A stretch of 64,000 nucleotides of DNA. It comes from Gracilaria gracilis (lineage: Eukaryota > Rhodophyta > Florideophyceae > Gracilariales > Gracilariaceae). Each line of letters starts with the position of its first letter. The first letter of the stretch is position 1. Location: contig JARGSG010000184.1 in NCBI GenBank assembly GCA_030374805.1, positions 372,001-436,000 on the forward strand, read 5' to 3'. Position numbers and translations under genes: made by a program. The notes beneath the pieces were generated by a model that was given only the letters and a program-made list of their open reading frames with translations, did no database searches and was not told where the DNA came from. Shown piece after piece: positions 32,399 to 42,718 of this stretch.

Positions 32399-33895
32399 TC
32401 AAAAGGACCATTGATCGCTTCCTTCGGGGTTTTGCTTCAGGAGACCTTCATGGGGGTTTTGGGCGTTCTGAATCTTATCATTCTCTTCATTAATAGCCTC
32501 CAGTTTCCTGACAAGACGAATTGATTGTTCTCTTGCCTGCGAAAGCTCGGACTGCAGTCGAGCAAAGTATAGTTGAGCTTCACGAAACATTTGCACCAGT
32601 TCCGCTTTCCTGCTTTTGAGAGTTGCAATCTCCTGATTCTGGTCTGTTAGATAATCGTGTAGCTGCCTGATTGCGTTCACATACGCATGGGCATGCTCAC
32701 TCCGCATAGCTATAATCGTTCGCAAGCTCATGTTTTCCGTTCTCAGTGCTTCCATGTCACTCTCCAGTCGTTTGTTTCCTTCGTTTTCTGTTGCCCTTCT
32801 TGCATCCTCAAGTTCTGTATCCTTCCTTTCTTCTCCACGAAACTCCGCGATTTTCATCAAAGTCTCATTCCTTCCTCCCCAGACATTCTTTTCCTCCTTC
32901 CATCCCTGTTTTGACTTTTCAGCACTTCTGGCTCTCTGTGTGGCCTCTCCCTTTTCCTTCTCAAGGACTCTTGTTCGCAAGTTGTTTCGCTTTTCTTTCT
33001 CCCATTCGAGATTCCTGATTCGATTGTTGGAGTTCAGTAGCTGCTCTTTGACATGCTTGAGTTTGCCTTCGGTTCTTTGTACTTGGTTTCTGGTGTTCTG
33101 GAGCTCTTTTATCGCTTTAAAGTGTTGTTCTTTAAGAACTTGAAACTCTTTCGCAGCATTGGCATTTTGCGCTTCGACATCTTGAAGCGCTTTTACAGCA
33201 ATGGTGTTCAGCTTTTTGACATCTCGAATCTGTTTCACAGCTATGTTGTTGCGCGCTTGGACATCTTGAAGCTCTTTCGCGGCAATTGATTTCTGATCTC
33301 TGGCATCTCGAAGCTTTTTTGCAATGTTAGTGTTCTGCTCTTTCACATCTCGAAGCTCTTTCGCAGCAATTACGTTCTGATCTTCGGCATCTCGAAGCTG
33401 TTTCACAGCATTATTCTTTTGCCCTTTCACATCTCGAAGCTGCTTCACAAGAACAATGTTTTGCTTCTTGACATCTCGAAGCTCTTTCGCAACAACAATG
33501 TTTTGCTTCTTGACATCTCGAAGCTCTTTCGCAACAACAATGTTTTGCTCCTTGGCATCTCGAAGCTCTTCCACAAACACAGTTTTCTCGTTTCTGATTT
33601 TCTGAAGTTCCTGTACCATCTCATCGTTTTGGTCTTTGGCGTTTAAGCAGTTGCGGCGCAGCACACAGCTCTCTTGCTCTGATTCTCTAAGAGCTAGTGA
33701 AACTTTTGTAAGCTCTCTTTCACGGTGTTGTATGATCTTCGTTAGGCGCACGTTGTCATGCTTGACAAAACTAAGATTCTTCAAGCTTTCGAATTTGAGA
33801 GACTTTATCTTCTCGACATAGTAGAACCGGGCTGCGGATACTCCAACAACAGCAGCAATCGTCGGTATGACGGCATTCGCGATAGGGTGTTTCAT
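32399..33895 (-). CDS. Membrane-anchored coiled-coil protein with 14-residue repeats
   Basis: 498 codons from ATG 33895 (the frame also opens at a TTG two codons upstream). Residues about 5-28 form a hydrophobic N-terminal segment (IANAVIPTIAAVVGVSAARF), a probable membrane or organelle anchor. Almost all the rest is predicted coiled coil. Residues about 110-277 are roughly twelve copies of a 14-residue unit with consensus ELRDVKxQNxxxAK; 14 equals two heptads, so the repeats extend one continuous coil. Several copies are nearly identical in DNA, showing recent 42-bp duplication. The remaining C-terminal half is non-repetitive coil. No known family. The next gene (34813-35643), in the same orientation, also encodes a membrane-plus-coil protein. 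Confidence 0.72.
   Translation of the reverse strand: MKHPIANAVIPTIAAVVGVSAARFYYVEKIKSLKFESLKNLSFVKHDNVRLTKIIQHRERELTKVSLALRESEQESCVLRRNCLNAKDQNDEMVQELQKIRNEKTVFVEELRDAKEQNIVVAKELRDVKKQNIVVAKELRDVKKQNIVLVKQLRDVKGQKNNAVKQLRDAEDQNVIAAKELRDVKEQNTNIAKKLRDARDQKSIAAKELQDVQARNNIAVKQIRDVKKLNTIAVKALQDVEAQNANAAKEFQVLKEQHFKAIKELQNTRNQVQRTEGKLKHVKEQLLNSNNRIRNLEWEKEKRNNLRTRVLEKEKGEATQRARSAEKSKQGWKEEKNVWGGRNETLMKIAEFRGEERKDTELEDARRATENEGNKRLESDMEALRTENMSLRTIIAMRSEHAHAYVNAIRQLHDYLTDQNQEIATLKSRKAELVQMFREAQLYFARLQSELSQAREQSIRLVRKLEAINEENDKIQNAQNPHEGLLKQNPEGSDQWSF
33065..33568 (-). repeat. Coding 42-bp tandem repeat array, about 12 units
   Basis: The units encode ELRDxKxQNxxxAK. The copies around 33450-33560 are almost identical over 42 bp; others have diverged, so the array has both old and recent duplications. 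Repeat length keeps the frame and the heptad register. Confidence 0.85.
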
Positions 33896-34812
33896 TTGCA
33901 ACTGGAAGGATTCGATAATGACTTGGGCGTAAGCGAGAGAGTTATGAAGATCGCATGAAGCACGATGGTTTAGGACAGAACATGGGGGCTAGAGCGGTTG
34001 GCACGATTCGGTTTGGCTTTAGCACTTCATGTGAGCAGTTCGCAAGATCAATTGTTGCATCCGGTTGGAATTGAAAGGCACTTGTATCGGAGGACCACTT
34101 TCACAGTTTGGTCATCCCTGAAATGTATTTCATTGCACAGGACTAGCACATTGTTTTCGAACGTTTCTGATGAGGCCGTAACGTTATAAATACATTCTCA
34201 GTTATGGGGTACTGAATGATTTGCGCCCTCAAAACGTTAACGTTCGACAAGAAGACTCTCGGAACTCCATCGGCGGCCTCATCGTATCCTACCGTTTTCG
34301 TTTTTCGTTGTTACATTAGAATCTTTACCTCTGAAGAGGACATTCCTGATAGGCAGGGGCTGTCCATGGGGGCGCCCAGATAGAATTGGTTTACTGTACA
34401 ACGGGGAATATATAATCTGAAAGTCATGAGAAGAAAACTATTCTGAAGGGGTAGCAGTTGTCGTCAATGACATTCTATTATCCATTCGCCTACCCTTTTA
34501 CATAATTGAGGAATCATGTTACGTCGGTTATGTTCTCAAAGACAGTTTGCAGTCGAGATTCCACTGAAGTCGAGTTCAGTTACATGCATTGAAGATCTTC
34601 ACGAAACCGCGGAAGGAATGATGGGTTTCCAGTCAGATGAAATGTAGATCTGAAGAATTCCCCCCAGGCCCTGTCGAGTAACTGAAGATGCAACGAAACT
34701 AGAAAAATCGAGGGATTTGTGAATGCACAGTTTAGCAGCAAGTAGAAAGCGTAGGCATAAAGAATAGACCGACTTGGTCAGGACCACAGCAAAGACGAAG
34801 AGGAAATAGCGA
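33896..34812. other. Intergenic region between two coiled-coil genes
   Basis: No supportable gene. It separates two minus-strand genes by about 0.9 kb and should include the promoter of the downstream one (start 33895). Confidence 0.5.
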
Positions 34813-35643
34813 CTAGGATCCGCGGTAGAATTCTACTTCTTTCGTAGCTTCGCCAAGCTTGCTCTCTATCTCATACGAAGCAGACATCTGGATGCTAATA
34901 ATATCTAACATACGGGACACGTCTTCTGTTGAAGGTTTTGAACTGTTCAGCTTCTTGGTAATTGTTTTGCGGGTAATCTCCATGCGCTGCAATGTCTTTT
35001 CCATTTCATCCATTACATTGCGGAGCTTAGTGTAGTGAGCTTTGAAGTTGGATGCTTTCTTCTTCGTTTCAGCATATCTTCTCTTAACCGGAGCCTTCCG
35101 TCGGGTCGACATATTAATGCGAACATTGTGGATCTTGCGAAGGTAACGTATCCTTTCACGAAACAGTACAGTGAATTTATCGACAGACTGAATAGATTTC
35201 TTCAGTGTGCCTAACTGTCTATCTTCTTGGCCACGAACTTTTTCACGTAATTCATGGTGTTCTTGTAGTAGTTCCTGATACCGACGATGCTGTTGTCCAT
35301 GTCCTTCGAGCAGCCGTTCCCCTTCTCCCAATCCTTGCGAGTTCCTTTCCTTTAGGAAGTAAAATATGATCGCTACTGATACAGAAAAGAATAGAACATA
35401 CCAAGGAACCAATCGCATAGTGAGTAGGTCTCGAGCATTTAAGGAGACAGTTTTGAAGACCTTGAAATCAGCAAGCTGTTCAAAGATGTACGAATCGAGA
35501 ACGATTTGAAACGTTTCCAGGAAATCTGACCATGGTGGGGATAAACAGGCTTGGAACACCATTTTTGCCAGAGACGCGATACGACGCTTCATCAGGCGGG
35601 AGTTCGATGAAAAGAAGCCGAAGTAGTCATGATCAGCTTTCAT
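34813..35643 (-). CDS. Membrane protein with C-terminal coiled coil, unknown function
   Basis: 276 codons from ATG 35643 to TAG. A single hydrophobic segment (LVPWYVLFFSVSVAIIFYFL, residues about 79-98) is preceded by a polar 78-residue region. It is followed by about 175 residues of charged, helix-prone sequence with heptad character (QELLQEHHELREKVRGQE, MDEMEKTLQRMEI). No family recognised. Topology is probably a single pass with a long coil on one side. It resembles the neighbouring 32399-33895 gene in architecture (one hydrophobic segment plus coil), but I see no sequence repeats here. Confidence 0.65.
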   Translation of the reverse strand: MKADHDYFGFFSSNSRLMKRRIASLAKMVFQACLSPPWSDFLETFQIVLDSYIFEQLADFKVFKTVSLNARDLLTMRLVPWYVLFFSVSVAIIFYFLKERNSQGLGEGERLLEGHGQQHRRYQELLQEHHELREKVRGQEDRQLGTLKKSIQSVDKFTVLFRERIRYLRKIHNVRINMSTRRKAPVKRRYAETKKKASNFKAHYTKLRNVMDEMEKTLQRMEITRKTITKKLNSSKPSTEDVSRMLDIISIQMSASYEIESKLGEATKEVEFYRGS

Positions 35644-36925
35644 GATCGACCTTAGCGCAAGCTTTGAGGAAGAAGATACATCACTTATTCTGTTTCAGTC
35701 CAAGTCCATGTACGCTGTCGGGCGCTCAATGTGCAAGGTGCCGCAAGAAGTCCTCGATAACCGTAACGGATTCTGCAAGCCTTTTGACTGTCGGTAAAGG
35801 GAATACAGTTCACCGTTCCAGGCGTACATGAAATGCTGACAAAAGAAATACGAAGAGCATAATGGAGTCGAATGATGATCCTCTCAACAATGCATAATTG
35901 GACTCATATGAACTGCAGTATAGGGGAAGATGATGCTATTTTATTGTGGTTGCTCATTGGTCTTGTCCTGCTCACCGGGGAAGATGAGTTGCTGGTGTTG
36001 CTCGCCCGCTTTGCAGAGTTAGGATACGGCATTTTAACTTCTGGTGACACTAACCAAGGATGTGTGTGTAAGGAGAGAAAACAATATGTATCTTCCGGCA
36101 CACCGAACGGGGGTTTCGGGCTTCTGTCATCAACTATGTAGGGCAGGAAAGATTGGATCGAAGCCTTGCTTAGTTTCGTATTACATACCCAAAAGGTGGA
36201 GAACGGTCGAATTCTTTGGTATGCGTGGGCATAAAGGGCAGAGAACATTAGGGCTACGAATTGTACCGATTACCAAGATAGCCACTGCGAGCGGTTCGCC
36301 TTCATTCCCTCTTTGCCATACAGATATGTTAGAGATAAGCTGAATGGAGAGCATTTCAGCGTTAGTCAGCATGAAATGACATGCTCAGTGAGGCTGAAAG
36401 GGTCATGGCGAACTAATCGTTTAACCTTCCATCAACACCACGGCAATCCTCCAAGAAATGGGGGATTAGATCCAGGAGCAGAATGGAAGATAATTCTCAC
36501 AGATACAAACATCTTCAACATGAGTCAAAGTCCGATAAACAGGCTACACCAGCAGCGTTCCAACTCACAGAGCCTGACGGCACATCTTCTGTTCGACGCC
36601 AAGAAATCAAGCAATTCTGCAGCCCGGTGAGATAGGATGGGGATCCGGTTATACGCTTGGCATCTGCGATGGATTCTTTCTGTGCATATCTACAAGGGGA
36701 GCAGGGCACCGATGATACATTTCCAACCGTACAGGTATGATAGCGTTCTTCGCAGAAAACAGTGGTGCTCCTTTTTTTTTTCATTTGGCCGCTCGAGCCT
36801 TGCTGGCCTTGCTGTGGCGCGAACTGGCTCTGTGTAAGGGCAGTCAACAGATTGCCGTCAAGAACAATCTTAACGTACTTCCCATCTTCCCATCGCCTCC
36901 TCCCCTGCTTTCCCCACGGCTTACC
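35644..36925. other. Intergenic region with doubtful short ORFs
   Basis: Several short overlapping ORFs on both strands, none convincing. The best is listed separately (35872-36141). The last few hundred bases should be the promoter and 5' UTR of the carboxypeptidase gene; a pyrimidine-rich stretch lies at about 36770-36785. Confidence 0.45.
35872..36141 (+). CDS. Possible small membrane protein or first exon
   Basis: 89 codons from ATG 35872. It has a leucine-rich hydrophobic segment (AILLWLLIGLVLLTG) and then LLVLLARFAELG. A donor-like GTAAGG at 36069 follows TGTGTGT, so only the first 65 residues or so might be exonic. No family recognised. It may be chance. Confidence 0.25.
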   Translation: MMILSTMHNWTHMNCSIGEDDAILLWLLIGLVLLTGEDELLVLLARFAELGYGILTSGDTNQGCVCKERKQYVSSGTPNGGFGLLSSTM

Positions 36926-38899
36926 ATGCGTCTTCTCCATCTACGCGTCTTTATCTTCGTTCTCCTAAAGCTTCTTATTATTTCATCAGGCTCCGCTGAA
37001 AAATTCAAGTATCTTTCGTACAATGAATTGCACCGGTGTCTCGTCAAACTCGCTGACGAGTATCCCGCTCTAATCCGTCTATACTCAGCTCAAGATCGTT
37101 TTGCTCTTCCCTACGTGGGGAACTGTACTGATCGCCAAGCTGCAAGTGCTGCAAATGAAGAACTGTGCACTGTTTGGGTTGTGGAGCTCTCTAACTTCGA
37201 GACTTTGGCTAGTGATCCCGAGCGGCCTGAGATGCTTATTAGTGGCGAGCTTCACGGTAATGAAGTAATAGGACCGCACGTCACGCTTGCATTTTTGCAG
37301 TATATGACCGAGAACTACGAGAAGAACAGCTTTGTACGCCGAATGGTCGATACAAGGCTTGTAACAGTTGTACCGATGGCGAATGCCATTGGCTTCTACA
37401 GCAATGAAAGGGAGGAACATCAGAATGACACCGGCAAGTTCTACGATCCCAACAGAGACTTTGGTTTCAACCAAGACCCCAAGGCATGCATGCTTACCGT
37501 TGCAGCTCGTGCGCTCAATGAACTATTTCGCATTCATCTGTTCCGCGTCCTTATAACATTCCACGGCGGAACAAACGTTATCGGCTACGAATGGGGAGAC
37601 AACTCTCACTGCAATGGAAGAGAATGCAAGCCTGCTCCAGACACCAAGGTCATGGCAGCGCTGGCCGAGAGAATGAAAGATAATGCCGGTCCAGCTGGAC
37701 TGTATGAACAGCCCTATATCACAGGCGATATGGGCAAGACCGTGTATCCTGTAAATGGTGGTCTAGAGGATTGGGCATATGGAGCTTCTTGGGCACGCGA
37801 AGCAACCCAATGCACACCGTCCACACTTGGCGGTTATCCTGCAGACAAGACAAGAATCGACGACATTACGAAGCGATGCGTCACATATTTAGTAGAGACT
37901 GCCAGAGATAAGCATCCACCTGAGGAAAGTCTTGGCGACTCTGCGAATATGATGCGAAAGGGAGCTCCGGGCGACGGCCATGTACCGCGCAATGTGCGCT
38001 TACTCGTGACCGCCGTCGATTCTATTGAGCCCTATATTTTCGTTTCTGAAATAGAACCGATTCTTGGAGGAGGTCCTGAGGTCTCGTGGCTCATCAGCGG
38101 AGCGTTCCAGGTCGATGGCACGATGTTGCAGTGGAGTAGTCAAGATGGACAGGTGACGGGCTTTAGTACTGTGCAAAGAGGAGTCGCCGGAGCGCCCATC
38201 GTTGGGGGACGTGGCACCCGATTCTCTCATGAGCTTCCTGAGTCTGTGTTCAATGTCACGACACCTATCTTTGTTCGCGTCGTTTCGGTGGTTGATCGGA
38301 ACTTCACTAAGCAGCCTGAAGACAGTTCTCCAAATGTATCGCCCCAAAGTCATTTGATGGGGTCTCGAGCAAGTACGGAATGGTCTTATACAGTAGGGAA
38401 ACGTCATGTGCGCGGTAGAATTGTCTTCTTTTCTTCTACTCATATGATTGAACGAAATGCTACGGGTTCGATTCATAGCGCGGAGTACACAAACATCGCA
38501 TGGGGTTCTGGCCCGGGCGAGCTAAAGAGTGTTTCGGATATGGAGATGTGTCACACAATCATGGAACAATCTGCAATGGATGGCACTGACAGCTGTGGAG
38601 CGCTACTGGTGGCCCCTGGACGAGGCAGGGGAAGCACCGCCGGAACTGGATCGATTCTAGCCGCAGTGGGTGGGGTTGTTGCAATACTTGCAGTTGCGTT
38701 TGCATTGTTAATATTCATTCGCTTGAGACGAGGACGAGCGCCCAAAATCGGAAACTCTGCGTTCATGATCGTAGATGAAGAGGAAGAGGAAGAACGCAGA
38801 GCGCTGTCAGCTGCAGAGGAAAACGGTGAAGGTTACATTGCTCCGGAAGAAGTAATTACTTCTTCGGCCGTAAGACCTCATGGAAGCGATTTTTTGTGA
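36926..38899 (+). CDS. M14 family zinc carboxypeptidase, type I membrane protein
   Basis: 657 codons. The ATG at 36926 was chosen because it opens a signal peptide (hydrophobic core VFIFVLLKLLIISSG); the frame also reads open upstream. The zinc site is HxxE at residues 110-113 (GELHGNEVIGP) with the third ligand at about H213 (ITFHGGTNVIGYEWG). VDTRLVTVVPMANAIGF and FYDPNRDFGFNQDP are typical of the carboxypeptidase D/M/N group. Where that group normally shows the catalytic Glu in a TxEL motif, this protein has QCTPSTLGGYPADKT, so the general base is not obvious. A beta-sandwich-like region with glycosylation sites follows. One C-terminal transmembrane helix (about 575-600) and an acidic tail (DEEEEEE) follow. 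Probable location: secretory pathway or cell surface. Confidence 0.88.
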   Translation: MRLLHLRVFIFVLLKLLIISSGSAEKFKYLSYNELHRCLVKLADEYPALIRLYSAQDRFALPYVGNCTDRQAASAANEELCTVWVVELSNFETLASDPERPEMLISGELHGNEVIGPHVTLAFLQYMTENYEKNSFVRRMVDTRLVTVVPMANAIGFYSNEREEHQNDTGKFYDPNRDFGFNQDPKACMLTVAARALNELFRIHLFRVLITFHGGTNVIGYEWGDNSHCNGRECKPAPDTKVMAALAERMKDNAGPAGLYEQPYITGDMGKTVYPVNGGLEDWAYGASWAREATQCTPSTLGGYPADKTRIDDITKRCVTYLVETARDKHPPEESLGDSANMMRKGAPGDGHVPRNVRLLVTAVDSIEPYIFVSEIEPILGGGPEVSWLISGAFQVDGTMLQWSSQDGQVTGFSTVQRGVAGAPIVGGRGTRFSHELPESVFNVTTPIFVRVVSVVDRNFTKQPEDSSPNVSPQSHLMGSRASTEWSYTVGKRHVRGRIVFFSSTHMIERNATGSIHSAEYTNIAWGSGPGELKSVSDMEMCHTIMEQSAMDGTDSCGALLVAPGRGRGSTAGTGSILAAVGGVVAILAVAFALLIFIRLRRGRAPKIGNSAFMIVDEEEEEERRALSAAEENGEGYIAPEEVITSSAVRPHGSDFL

Positions 38900-39342
38900 G
38901 ACTTAGTAATGGGATATATAGATTTACAGACGTATAGAATCTGTCTTCCGTTTCTGGGCCCCTTGAACATGGATCCATGCTGCCCGAATGGATACCAAGG
39001 GTATGAGGTGAAGTTATTGCTGGCGCATTTCAAAGAAGCCCATACCATTCAACAGCTGTGTTGTTCAACTGGTTATTTGTCAGATTCATGGACTATATGA
39101 GAGCCCTTTGACCTGACTTAAGTTGAACTTTTGGTGAGCTACAGGCTTGGGTTTACATGTGAAAGCCGGTGAGATCGCATGTTTGCGATATTTTTTGTCA
39201 AGCGGACATCACACTACTGTAGAAAGAGAGAGACAACGATATATGTATATATGAGTGGGAGCGGGGATGGGAATATACATTGCAGCAGAACATACAAACT
39301 CCCCTAAAGCTACATGGCTTGGGCTTCAAAAATAATAACAGG
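38900..39342. other. Convergent 3' region (carboxypeptidase / ClpX)
   Basis: 443 bp between two stop codons; probably both 3' UTRs. No gene seen. Confidence 0.5.
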
Positions 39343-40923
39343 TTAGCTGCTGAAGGCAGCATCAGCTTGCTTGAGAGCAGGATCCATGTCGCTCGACTCT
39401 CTAGATTCGGCCAGGTAGCGATCAAGCGCACCTTTCCCACGCAGCACAAAGGTGTACACATCCCCGACCTTGTTAGGGTCTTCTTCGATTACAATGGCAG
39501 CATGCTCGCCTTCCAAGTCTGGAACTTCGTACATGGCCTCATTGAGTGTGCGCTCCATAAGCGATCTCAGTCCGCGTGCTCCTGTTCCTTTCTCAAGTGC
39601 CTTACGAGCTATAATGCCTAAGGCGGGGTCGGATATATGAAGCTGGGCATTGTTCATCTTGAGCAACTCTCGGAACTGTCGAACAATTGCATTCTTCGGC
39701 TGCGTCAAAATCTGGATTAATTGCTCCAAATCGAGCGGGTGAAGATTGACGACGATGGGTAGTCGACCAATGAGCTCGCCAATCAACCCGAAGCTGGAAA
39801 GATCTTCACTTTCAATATGGTCCAGAATGGATGAGTCAATCGGACCCTCTTTCCCCTCGGCCCGAACATGTGCCCCAAACCCAATGCTAGAGGCGGCCAT
39901 GCGGTCGGCGACAATTCGATCCAAGCCCGGAAAAGCACCGCCGCAAATGAAGAGGATGTTAGTAGTATCGACATGAATGACATCACCTCGAGGATTCTTC
40001 CTGCCACCACCGCGTTCCGGCACTCCCACCACGCTCCCTTCCAAGATTTTGAGCAGAGCCTGCTGTACGCCTACACCGGATACATCGCGCGTTATGCTGA
40101 CACTCTCGCTTTTCTTGGCACACTTGTCGATTTCATCGATGAAGACAACGCCTCTTTCAGCGAGAGACACGTTGAAATTGGCGGCCATGAGTAACTTGTA
40201 CAAAATTGACTCCACGTCATCACCAACGTAACCGCTTTGCGTGAGCGACGTGGCATCAGCTATAACGAACGGAACATTAATTCGGCGCGCAAGCGTCTTG
40301 GCAAGATGTGTTTTTCCCACACCGGTGTTTCCGATGAGTAGAATATTGCTCTTCTCCAGTTCAACCTGGTCGGCAGCATTGGCAGTGGTATCAACAGCCA
40401 GAGCATTTCTGGTGGGCTGGAAGATTTCGGGCAGTGTGGTTGGCGTATCTCTGGACAAGAGTTGGGTGGGAAGTTGACCATCAGCCCTGGTAGCGGTGAC
40501 AGCAAGAATGTCAGACTCAATGCGGTCCTTTGGTGGACCATACCACTTGTCATCCTTGTGTTCCTCTGTTCTGACGACGGCATGACGAGCGGCTGCGACG
40601 GCATCCTGTTCGGCATCTTGTGAGGCGCGTAACATGGCAGCAGCAGTCATTGCTTCCTTTGCTGCGACGCGCTTGTAATGATTGTAAACGGCTACGGACA
40701 AGACCTTTTTGGCACTCTGTTGACCAATGACATACTCGTTCAAACCGGCGTGAATTGCGGACGGACGCGGAATGGCGCGCACAACCTTCTCTAAACTGGG
40801 CGGATGCTTTGGCGTGGAGGGACGATGCGAGGTGGCAGACAGAATGGTACCCAGTGTAGCGGTGGTAGAAGGAGGCCCATTGCGCGAGAAGGTGGACAGA
40901 GTTCGAGCATATCGCGGAGACAT
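39343..40923 (-). CDS. clpX: ClpX-type AAA+ unfoldase, mitochondrial form
   Basis: 526 codons from ATG 40923; the frame reads open further upstream to 41220 but without an ATG. The N-terminus ([15 protein letters not shown]) is basic and hydroxylated, like a mitochondrial presequence. The zinc-binding N-domain of bacterial ClpX is absent. Walker A is GNTGVGKT (about 196-203) and Walker B is VVFIDEID (about 257-264). The pore loop is SGYVGDD (about 229-235), and the sensor-2 region carries [31 protein letters not shown] and [17 protein letters not shown] are diagnostic of ClpX; the latter region is near the ClpP-docking loop. It would unfold matrix proteins for ClpP or act as a chaperone. Confidence 0.95.
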   Translation of the reverse strand: MSPRYARTLSTFSRNGPPSTTATLGTILSATSHRPSTPKHPPSLEKVVRAIPRPSAIHAGLNEYVIGQQSAKKVLSVAVYNHYKRVAAKEAMTAAAMLRASQDAEQDAVAAARHAVVRTEEHKDDKWYGPPKDRIESDILAVTATRADGQLPTQLLSRDTPTTLPEIFQPTRNALAVDTTANAADQVELEKSNILLIGNTGVGKTHLAKTLARRINVPFVIADATSLTQSGYVGDDVESILYKLLMAANFNVSLAERGVVFIDEIDKCAKKSESVSITRDVSGVGVQQALLKILEGSVVGVPERGGGRKNPRGDVIHVDTTNILFICGGAFPGLDRIVADRMAASSIGFGAHVRAEGKEGPIDSSILDHIESEDLSSFGLIGELIGRLPIVVNLHPLDLEQLIQILTQPKNAIVRQFRELLKMNNAQLHISDPALGIIARKALEKGTGARGLRSLMERTLNEAMYEVPDLEGEHAAIVIEEDPNKVGDVYTFVLRGKGALDRYLAESRESSDMDPALKQADAAFSS

Positions 40924-41363
40924 AGTTGAACAAGCAACAAACAAACTACAAGCACTGACGTTAGACACGCTGGGAAGCAACGGAGAAAGCTGAGCAACAG
41001 GGCGACAGACGCGACGTGAAGCGAGCAAAGCCGAGAGCGCGCAGCAACAACGAGGTGCACGATGGGGTGCGAAACCGGGACGCCACAGCGACCAAAAAGC
41101 CCGCGCGCAGCTGCTCAGCGTCAGCACATGAGCTGGAAGAAGAAGGTCGTGCTCCGTGTGGCATGCTGCAACTCGGCTGCAAACGCGCGCACAGCACGCA
41201 CAAACGTCACACGCCGTCAAACGTGGCGCGCAATCAGTGGCGCGCGCACACGCGCCACCGCGCGATTTTTTTTACTGCACAACGAGCTACCCAAGGGTAT
41301 CTAGATAGAGCTACTTTGACGGCCATCTCTATTGTACGTGTACAGTATCTATCTACAAATAAC
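40924..41363. other. Spacer between ClpX start and phosphatase stop
   Basis: 440 bp, GC-rich with CGCGC runs near 41220-41265. It should contain the ClpX promoter. No gene seen. Confidence 0.5.
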
Positions 41364-42047
41364 TTATCTGCCGCCCGGCTTGTAGAAGCCGATGTCGTTG
41401 TTATGAGCGCCCAGAGTGTAACGATGCGGTTGTGATGAAGCTTGCACCGGTATGCACTCCGTCAGCGCGCAGTAGTGCAACGGCGGGCCCGTAATATTGG
41501 CAACAAGCGTCTGTCTAAGACATTCGATGCTGGACCCGTGTCCCACCAAAAGAATGTTGCCTTCTTTGTCGCCGTGATTCGATACAACGCGCTCAACGGT
41601 CTGCAAACAACGGTGACTCAAATGAGCCTGATCCTCCGGAAAGCCTCGAAAATTCCAATCATAGCCGAACAAGGGGTCATACTGACGGTTGACGCGCGGG
41701 AATCGTTCGAACACGGCGTCAGGCTGTAACCAGACGGGCCCCTTTTCCGACGCAGAATACCACCACGCGTTGAGCCACTCACACAGACCTGGTTCCACGT
41801 TGAGCGTCGGCGGCGCGTCCGAAAGCTGGCTTTGTACGGCGGTTGCGGTCTGAATGCAACGTAAAAACGAGCTGGTGTACAGAGAGGTGATGTTCTTGTC
41901 GCGCAGCAGTCGGCCGAGTTTGGTGGCTTGCAGCTGCCCTGTTGCGGTGAGCGGCGCATCGTCGGGTCGGTCGGCGGTTTTTCTCCAGTTTGGGTCCACA
42001 AAATCTTGACGCTCGCCATGGCGCGCGAGGTAGATGAGAGGCGCCAT
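41364..42047 (-). CDS. Histidine phosphatase (phosphoglycerate mutase-like) protein
   Basis: 227 codons from ATG 42047. The catalytic RHG motif is at the N-terminus (IYLARHGERQDF), followed by DAPLTATGQLQA and SSFLRCIQTA with the second phosphate-binding Arg. The second catalytic His is in ILLVGHGSSIE. This is the acid-phosphatase-like branch, resembling UBASH3/STS-type and other eukaryotic single-domain members (ARHGERxDxVDxxW). The substrate cannot be told from sequence; a glycolytic mutase is unlikely. Complete, no breaks. Confidence 0.88.
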   Translation of the reverse strand: MAPLIYLARHGERQDFVDPNWRKTADRPDDAPLTATGQLQATKLGRLLRDKNITSLYTSSFLRCIQTATAVQSQLSDAPPTLNVEPGLCEWLNAWWYSASEKGPVWLQPDAVFERFPRVNRQYDPLFGYDWNFRGFPEDQAHLSHRCLQTVERVVSNHGDKEGNILLVGHGSSIECLRQTLVANITGPPLHYCALTECIPVQASSQPHRYTLGAHNNDIGFYKPGGR

Positions 42048-42182
42048 GCTGATGGATCAAGTCGGCTTCGCGCTGCGTTTGGTAGTAGGATGTGGCTGCA
42101 GTGATGTTGCGCCTTTATATGGTTGGCAAGGATGATGATGGCGCTTTTCAAGCGCGGTGCATGAACAACTGTTGCGTGGAAA

Positions 42183-42201
42183 GGGGCGGGGCGGGGCGGG
42201 G
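42183..42201 (+). promoter_or_regulatory. G-quadruplex-capable GC box tract
   Basis: Four G4 runs separated by single C (GGGGCGGGGCGGGGCGGGG), 136 bp upstream of the phosphatase start. It could be an Sp1-like promoter element or a quadruplex. Sequence only; no functional evidence. Confidence 0.5.
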
Positions 42202-42379
42202 CGCTGTGAGGTGGATGTGCGTGAGTGGATGAGCACTCGAGGCTCGAGGCTCGAGGCTCTCGAGGCCCTATTGGTGCTTCACATATAAGGCGCCGTGTGC
42301 CGTGTCCGCGCTGTCCGCCGTGGTGGCGCACGCTGCGCTCTGAACGACGCTGCGCTCCTAACGCGAAAAATAAAAGTAG

Positions 42380-42453
42380 CGACTCTGGCAGGACTTGAAC
42401 CTGCAATCTCCGGATCCGTAGACCGATGCCTTATCCAATTTGGCCACAGAGCC
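42380..42453 (-). tRNA. tRNA-Arg (anticodon ACG)
   Basis: The minus strand folds as a standard 74-nt tRNA. The acceptor stem is GGCTCTG with CAGAGTC (one G-U pair) and the discriminator is G. The D arm has GCC/GGC. The anticodon loop is CTACGGA, giving ACG (inosine at position 34 after editing). The T arm GCAGG/CCTGC closes TTCAAGT. The anticodon stem has a T-T mismatch at its loop end. There is no intron and no encoded CCA. Confidence 0.93.
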
Positions 42454-42718
42454 GTACAACTGTCTGTCCAATGAGCCAAAACTTTTCATATTTATTCACC
42501 GTCGTCCAGCTCGGCGTGCAAGGGGGGCGTTTCGGTCGCAGATTTTCGCGGAAGCTGTGGCCAATCAGCGGGGCGTGTGCATTTGGATTTCAAGCGTCAT
42601 CCAATGGCGTTGCACGCCACAATCGTCGAGATTGGACACGTCTTGTATCTCGCCCCATCTGCGTGCAAACGCCCCCCACCGTTCGGTAAACGCAACTCAC
42701 GTTCCATTGACCGCAGTG

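Noticed and set aside
33065-33568. Regular short repeats that could suggest a CRISPR array
   Set aside because: The 42-bp units are contiguous with no unique spacers, keep one reading frame and encode a 14-residue coiled-coil repeat in a eukaryotic gene.
39343-41220. Longer ClpX start at 41220 adding 99 residues
   Set aside because: The upstream codon is TTG and the added sequence is Cys/Ala/Ser-rich GC-driven reading; ATG 40923 begins a normal presequence.
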